A stretch of DNA of 18,656 bases from Chloroflexota bacterium (GTDB lineage Bacteria > Chloroflexota > UBA6077): assembly GCA_021788565.1 (NCBI GenBank), contig JAJYKO010000017.1, positions 1 to 18,656 on the forward strand. Reading direction: 5' to 3'. Both the position numbers and the translations under genes were made by a program. Shown here piece by piece: positions 15,467 through 18,656 of the stretch. The notes below the pieces were generated by a model. That model searched no databases and was not told the origin of the DNA. It saw nothing but the letters and a program-made list of their open reading frames with translations. Every line of letters starts with the position of its first letter. The stretch's first letter is position 1.

Positions 15467-16702
15467 TCATGCCAGATCAACCTCGCTCAGCTTGAGGACG
15501 GCATTGAGAACTACATCGGCAGCTGCCTGAGCGTCCTCCCAGAGGATATCCTCGGTCTCGCAGTGGCTTCTGCCTCCAATGGTGCGCACAAAGAGCATCC
15601 CCGTCGGAGCGATCTCGGCGATGTACTTGGCGTCGTGACCCGGGCTGGAGGTCATCCTGCGGTACGGCACGCCCAGGGACTTGACCGATTCCTCCAGGGC
15701 AGAGAGAACCCTCTCATCGAATACCGTGGGCGCGATCTTCCAGAACACGTCGATTTCCACGTCGACTCGCTCCTCCGCGGCTATCCGCCTGATCAACTGC
15801 TGCATGCGATCTGCGCCCTCTTCAAGTCCGGCCATCGTGGGATATCTGGCCTCGGCGCTCATCACAACCTGCCCCGGTATCTGGTTTATCACTCCAGGGA
15901 ATGGCTGAAGTCTGCCCACCGTGGCTACGATCGGATCTGGATACTCCAACGCCAGATCGCGAATCCCTGCTACGATACGACCCGCCGCCACAAGGGCGTC
16001 CCGACGCCTGCGCATCGGGCTGCTTCCCGCGTGCTCGGACTGGCCGGTAAGGGTCACGTTCATCCACACGATCCCGAGTATCCCCTCGACAACCGCCAGC
16101 GGCAGCCCCTCGACCTCCAGCACAGGGCCCTGCTCGATGTGCGGCTCGATGTAAGCATGTATCGCCTTCGGGCGGTTCTCCTCGGAGCCTTTGTAGCCTA
16201 TCCGCTCGAGCTCGCTCCCCAGGCTCTTCCCGTCCCGATCCTGGCGCGAGTAGAAGTACTCCCGGGTGAACTGTCCCGCCAGCACACCCGAAGCCATCAT
16301 GGCCGGCTCGAAGCGAGCGCCCTCCTCGTTGGTGAAATTCACGACCTCGATGGGATGGCGGGGACGCACACCCGCGTCCACCAGCGTGCGTACGACCTCC
16401 AGCCCCGTGAGCACTCCGAGAGTGCCGTCGAACTTCCCACCCTTGGGGACGCTATCGTTGTGGGATCCGATGAGGATGGGGGCCGCGGCAGGATCTGCCC
16501 CCTCCAGACGGAGATACATGTTCCCGAGATCGTCCACTCGGACCGTGAGCCCGGCCGAACGTCCCCAGGACGCGAGAAGATCGCGCCCCTGCCTGTCCTC
16601 ATCTGTCAGGCTGGGGCGGCTCACGCCTCCAATCGGCGTGGCTCCGATGCTCCCCATCTCCAGGAGACTGGCCTTAAGACGCTCTCCATTCGTGCGCAGC
16701 AT
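15467..16702 (-). CDS. M20 amidohydrolase: N-carbamoyl-amino-acid hydrolase / beta-ureidopropionase type
   Basis: Encodes 411 residues, normal for the hydantoinase/carbamoylase branch of peptidase family M20. Binuclear metal-site marks are GSHNDSVPKGGKFDG (H81, D92), NEEGARF (E126/E127), PHIEQGP (H188) and GGRSHCETED (H380); SEHAGSSPMRRRRDAL is the lid/dimerisation signature, and GHDAKYIA at 355-362 is conserved. The ATG at 16700-16702 follows a strong ribosome site (GGAGGTG, 16713-16707). The family hydrolyses N-carbamoyl-L-amino acids, N-carbamoyl-beta-alanine or allantoate to the amine with release of CO2 and ammonia. With an aminotransferase and an MmsA-like dehydrogenase at the locus, beta-ureidopropionase is an attractive reading, but family members cannot be separated from motifs alone. 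It is the first gene of the minus-strand operon. Confidence 0.9.
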   Translation of the reverse strand: MLRTNGERLKASLLEMGSIGATPIGGVSRPSLTDEDRQGRDLLASWGRSAGLTVRVDDLGNMYLRLEGADPAAAPILIGSHNDSVPKGGKFDGTLGVLTGLEVVRTLVDAGVRPRHPIEVVNFTNEEGARFEPAMMASGVLAGQFTREYFYSRQDRDGKSLGSELERIGYKGSEENRPKAIHAYIEPHIEQGPVLEVEGLPLAVVEGILGIVWMNVTLTGQSEHAGSSPMRRRRDALVAAGRIVAGIRDLALEYPDPIVATVGRLQPFPGVINQIPGQVVMSAEARYPTMAGLEEGADRMQQLIRRIAAEERVDVEIDVFWKIAPTVFDERVLSALEESVKSLGVPYRRMTSSPGHDAKYIAEIAPTGMLFVRTIGGRSHCETEDILWEDAQAAADVVLNAVLKLSEVDLA

Positions 16703-16706
16703 GATT

Positions 16707-16713
16707 CACCTCC
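16707..16713 (-). promoter_or_regulatory. Strong ribosome binding site of the carbamoylase gene
   Basis: GGAGGTG on the minus strand ends 4 bp before the ATG and fixes that start. The flanking element at 16714-16989 begins at the very next base, so any native promoter must lie inside or beyond the element. Confidence 0.75.
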
Positions 16714-16762
16714 GTTAGCCAATAGCTATTAGCAACTTATCTCGTGTGACAGCTGACGTGAG

Positions 16763-16870
16763 CTGTCATCCTGAGCGATAGCGAAGGATCTCTCCGGCCA
16801 CGTGGAGATGCTTCGCTGCCCTTCGGGCCTTGAGGCTGCGCTCGCTCGCCTCAAGTGCTCAGCATGACAG
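16763..16870. repeat. Branched palindrome of the GTCATCCTGAGC type
   Basis: The outer arms are CTGTCATCCTGAGC (16763-16776) and GCTCAGCATGACAG (16857-16870), inverted with a mismatch. Two inner arms follow: AGCGAAGGATCTC (16780-16792) with GAGATGCTTCGCT (16805-16817), and CTTGAGGC (16829-16836) with GCCTCAAG (16848-16855). The predicted shape is a stem with two arms, like the 6404-6535 element but of different sequence. This is a commonly seen dispersed repeat in many bacterial genomes (recalled). Confidence 0.8.
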
Positions 16871-16932
16871 TACCAGTCATTGCGCGAGTCATAGAGTACT
16901 ATTGTGACCACCTTGGCAGATCAGCAGCCAAC

Positions 16933-16981
16933 AGCTATCAGCTATCAGCTATTAGCTATTAGCTATTAGCTATTAGCTATT
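16933..16981. repeat. Tandem heptamer array AGCTAT(C/T) x7
   Basis: Two AGCTATC units (16933-16946) are followed by five AGCTATT units (16947-16981). The last units can pair with AGCTAATAGCTAA (16990-17002) to form a 13-bp AT-rich stem with an 11-nt loop. That right arm overlaps the regulator's stop codon (16999-17001). The array could act as a weak terminator or a phase-variable spacer; neither is shown by sequence. Confidence 0.85.
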
Positions 16982-16998
16982 TGGCTAACAGCTAATAG

Positions 16999-17844
16999 CT
17001 AAAAACTGGGCGGCGTGTTGACCCACAGGACCACCGCGGGCTGAGAGCTCGCGTTGCGCCAACGGTGATGCTCGGCGCTCGAGAAGTAGAGGCAATCCCC
17101 CGAGGTCAGGGTGTAGCCTTCGATCCCACCCAGCTGAACTTCGAGGCTGCCCGACAAAACGTACACCGCCTCCTCCCCGGGGTGGGAGTAGGACCCTTCG
17201 CTGCCGGCGCCGGGCTGGATGGTCCAGTGCTGGATCTCCATCTGGCGGGGAACCACAGCCAGATCCTCGATCGCGATCTTCCCATCTTCCAGGGAAAGGC
17301 GCGGCCTGTCCGAGGGCCGAACAAGCTTGCGCGCTTCCTGATGCGGCTGCGAGAACACGTCGATCAGGCTTGAGCCGCACACGGCGATCACACGCTGGAG
17401 GTTGGCGACCGAAATGCCTGTCAGGTCGCGCTCGAAGGACGAGAGGAAGGAGGTGGAAAGCCCGGCCTGCTCGGCGACCTCTCTCAGGGTCAGGCCTTGC
17501 TTTTCCCGCAGGGCCCGAACCCGCGACCCGAGGCTGCTAATCCCCTCGGGGGGTTCCGCCGACTCGCTGACCGGCGAAGCATCCCACTCCTCAAGGTCCT
17601 GGCGGATCCCTTCCAGATCCAGCTCTCGAGTGCGGCGAAGCACGCGAATGCGTTTCAGGACGTTCAGATCGTGCTCGGTCAGAAAGCGGTGCCCGCCCGC
17701 AGTTCTCCTTAGCTCCAGGAGTCCATGTTTCTCGTAGAGCCGCACGGTGGACGGACTGATCCCTACCAGGCTGGCTGCTTCCCCTACCGAGTAGCTCGGC
17801 CCCACGTGACTGATACTGGCTGTTGCATCGGGCTGTACTTGCAT
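16999..17844 (-). CDS. MerR-XRE-cupin three-domain transcriptional regulator
   Basis: Encodes 281 residues from the ATG at 17842-17844, with GGAGG about 13 bp upstream; the frame is open 37 codons further, but the leader is not family-like and overlaps the divergent promoter. Domains in order: a MerR-type winged helix (17-85: YSVGEAASLVGISPSTVRLYEKHGLL, split by HRF and a downstream helix), an XRE/HTH_3 helix-turn-helix (105-160: RVRALREKQGLTLREVAEQAGLS), and a C-terminal cupin (205-275: SHPGEEAVYVLSGSLEVQLGG, with His/Glu metal or ligand positions near H221 and H259-H260). XRE-cupin proteins commonly control amine or amino-acid catabolism; an added MerR domain is unusual. It is divergent from the semialdehyde dehydrogenase and upstream of the carbamoylase operon, so it likely controls one or both in response to a pathway metabolite (inferred). 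Confidence 0.9.
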   Translation of the reverse strand: MQVQPDATASISHVGPSYSVGEAASLVGISPSTVRLYEKHGLLELRRTAGGHRFLTEHDLNVLKRIRVLRRTRELDLEGIRQDLEEWDASPVSESAEPPEGISSLGSRVRALREKQGLTLREVAEQAGLSTSFLSSFERDLTGISVANLQRVIAVCGSSLIDVFSQPHQEARKLVRPSDRPRLSLEDGKIAIEDLAVVPRQMEIQHWTIQPGAGSEGSYSHPGEEAVYVLSGSLEVQLGGIEGYTLTSGDCLYFSSAEHHRWRNASSQPAVVLWVNTPPSF

Positions 17845-17913
17845 ACCCTTTGCACGATCCTCCAAAGCGCGACACTCACGGTTCGCGCCCCAAAATTCCC
17901 GCTTGGAAAAGTA

Positions 17914-17942
17914 TTGACACGCCGAAGGGGCGGCGGTACGAT
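17914..17942 (+). promoter_or_regulatory. Sigma70-type promoter for the dehydrogenase gene, with dyad in spacer
   Basis: TTGACA (17914-17919), a perfect -35, is followed after exactly 17 bp by TACGAT (17937-17942), a 4-of-6 -10. The spacer contains CGCCG-AAGGGG-CGGCG (17920-17935), an inverted repeat in the place where MerR-family proteins bind. MerR promoters usually have 19-20 bp spacers, so this 17-bp one would need less distortion. Transcription should start near 17949, leaving a leader of about 195 nt before the ATG. Confidence 0.65.
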
Positions 17943-18143
17943 GATGCCGGCTCACTGTATGACTGCAAGTTTACGGGAACGGCAGCCAGACGGCAAGCCC
18001 CTCCTCTAACTCGCGTCCCTTGGAAATCGAAAGGCTGTGGCGTTGCTCCATTGTACCTTAGGAGAGGCGCAAATAGACATCATCGTTGGGAGGGCGCGAC
18101 TCGCCAGGATCGTGACGCCTTATTACCCTACTAGGAGAAGACC

Positions 18144-18656
18144 ATGTCTGAAGTAAGAAGGCTCAAGTACTGCGCAGATGGTGAGTGGAAGGAGTCGAAG
18201 ACTGGTAGGTACATGCCTGTGACGGACTCCTCCACTGGGGAGATAATCGCCGAAGCCCCGGCCTGCACAGCCGAAGAGGTCACGGAGGCGATAGAGGCGG
18301 CGAAAGCGGCCTTTCCAGCCTGGGCCGACAAGCCGGTGGCCGTCAGAACCCAGGTGATGTTCCACTTCAAGAGTCTGGTGGAACAGCATATAGAGGAACT
18401 GACCAGGATCACCAGCCAGGAGCTGGGCAAGAACCTGGACGAGGCACGCGGGGAGTACATCAAGATCATCGAGGCGGCAGAGGTGGCCGTGGCGGCCCCC
18501 ATGCTGATGCAGGGCCACTCCCTGATGAACGTCTCCTCGGGACATGACACCGTATCCTACCGGGAGCCCCTGGGGGTTTTCGCGGGGATAGCCCCTTTCA
18601 ATTTCCCGGCCATGATCCCCTTCGGCTGGTTCATCCCCCTGGCCATAACCACCGGG
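18144..18656 (+). CDS. CoA-acylating (methyl)malonate-semialdehyde dehydrogenase-like, N-terminal part
   Basis: The first 171 residues of an aldehyde dehydrogenase; the gene runs off the window. The ATG at 18144 follows AGGAG by 7 bp. The N-terminus (ADGEWKESKTGRYMPVTDSSTGEIIAEAP) and the block YREPLGVFAGIAPFNFPAMIPFGWFIP are the hallmark of the MmsA/IolA branch, which oxidises methylmalonate or malonate semialdehyde with CoA and NAD+ to propionyl- or acetyl-CoA plus CO2. The catalytic Cys and the CoA-binding arginines lie beyond the edge, so the CoA-acylating call rests on N-terminal similarity. It is divergent from the three-domain regulator and has a strong promoter. It fits as the last step after the aminotransferase at 13468-14775. 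Confidence 0.88.
   Translation, partial: MSEVRRLKYCADGEWKESKTGRYMPVTDSSTGEIIAEAPACTAEEVTEAIEAAKAAFPAWADKPVAVRTQVMFHFKSLVEQHIEELTRITSQELGKNLDEARGEYIKIIEAAEVAVAAPMLMQGHSLMNVSSGHDTVSYREPLGVFAGIAPFNFPAMIPFGWFIPLAITTG

Larger units (their letters stand above)
16714..16989. mobile_element. MITE-like element with imperfect 20-bp terminal inverted repeats
   Basis: The left end reads GTTAGCCAA-TAGCTATTAGC (16714-16733). The right end, read on the other strand from 16989, gives GTTAGCCAA-ATAGCTAATAGC. The two share a perfect 9-bp end and then match again with one gap and one mismatch. The 276-bp interior holds a large palindrome (16763-16870) and a heptamer array (16933-16981), with no coding capacity. 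It fills the entire gap between the regulator stop codon and the carbamoylase ribosome site. No target-site duplication is visible, so mobility is inferred only from shape; it could instead be a cluster of unrelated repeats. Confidence 0.5.

Noticed and set aside
15563..16732. Plus-strand open frame of 389 codons over the carbamoylase
   Set aside because: It is a mirror frame of the M20 gene, whose motifs are complete on the minus strand.
16933..16981. CRISPR array
   Set aside because: The units are 7 bp with no spacers, and no cas genes are present.
17949..18143. Riboswitch in the dehydrogenase leader
   Set aside because: Looked for cobalamin, glycine, TPP and SAM consensus blocks; only weak resemblance (AGCCAGACGGCAAGCC), not enough to call.

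Overview
The window is high-GC bacterial DNA with GTG and TTG starts next to ATG and good Shine-Dalgarno sequences. Nearly every gap between genes carries a dispersed palindromic repeat. From memory, this mix of repeats (GTCATCCTGAGC, CGTCATNCCCGCG, GTAGCGTCGGGG and GTAGGGGCGG types) together with these gene families suggests an uncultured Chloroflexota-like bacterium. That assignment is an inference; there is no rRNA or marker gene here to settle it.

Layout, left to right: (1) 1-190, the C-terminal end of a probable glycosyltransferase, plus strand. (2) 355-2808, minus strand: sfsA and a 14-helix DHA2-type MFS efflux transporter, separated by repeat-rich DNA. (3) 2927-10347, minus strand: a three-gene module that looks like a phage-defence or restriction-modification system. 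In transcription order it holds a large Eco57I/PglX-like adenine DNA methyltransferase, a small protein with a C-terminal Mrr_N-like winged helix, and a PLD-nuclease/SNF2-type helicase fusion. A 132-bp nested palindrome lies between the second and third genes. (4) 10693-11970, plus strand: a secreted glycoside-hydrolase-like gene that is broken by a one-base frameshift and lacks the end that should carry the catalytic nucleophile. (5) 12043-16702, minus strand: an apparent operon of M20 carbamoylase, YgjP-type metalloprotease, class III aminotransferase and amidase. (6) 16714-16989: a MITE-like element with 20-bp imperfect terminal inverted repeats, abutting the carbamoylase ribosome binding site. 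(7) 16999-17844, minus strand: a regulator with MerR, XRE and cupin domains, divergent from (8) a methylmalonate/malonate-semialdehyde dehydrogenase-like gene starting at 18144 and cut by the window edge.

Regions 5-8 can be read as one catabolic locus. The carbamoylase would release an amino acid from an N-carbamoyl compound, the aminotransferase would convert it to a semialdehyde, and the CoA-acylating dehydrogenase would turn that into an acyl-CoA. This matches the lower half of reductive pyrimidine (beta-alanine) breakdown, or a related amide/ureido catabolism. A strong sigma70-type promoter lies in the divergent intergenic region, with a dyad in its spacer where a MerR-type protein would bind.

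The best candidate for an under-described system is the three-gene module at 2927-10347. It shares parts with DISARM, BREX/Pgl and Type I/III restriction systems, but lacks their diagnostic partners within this window.
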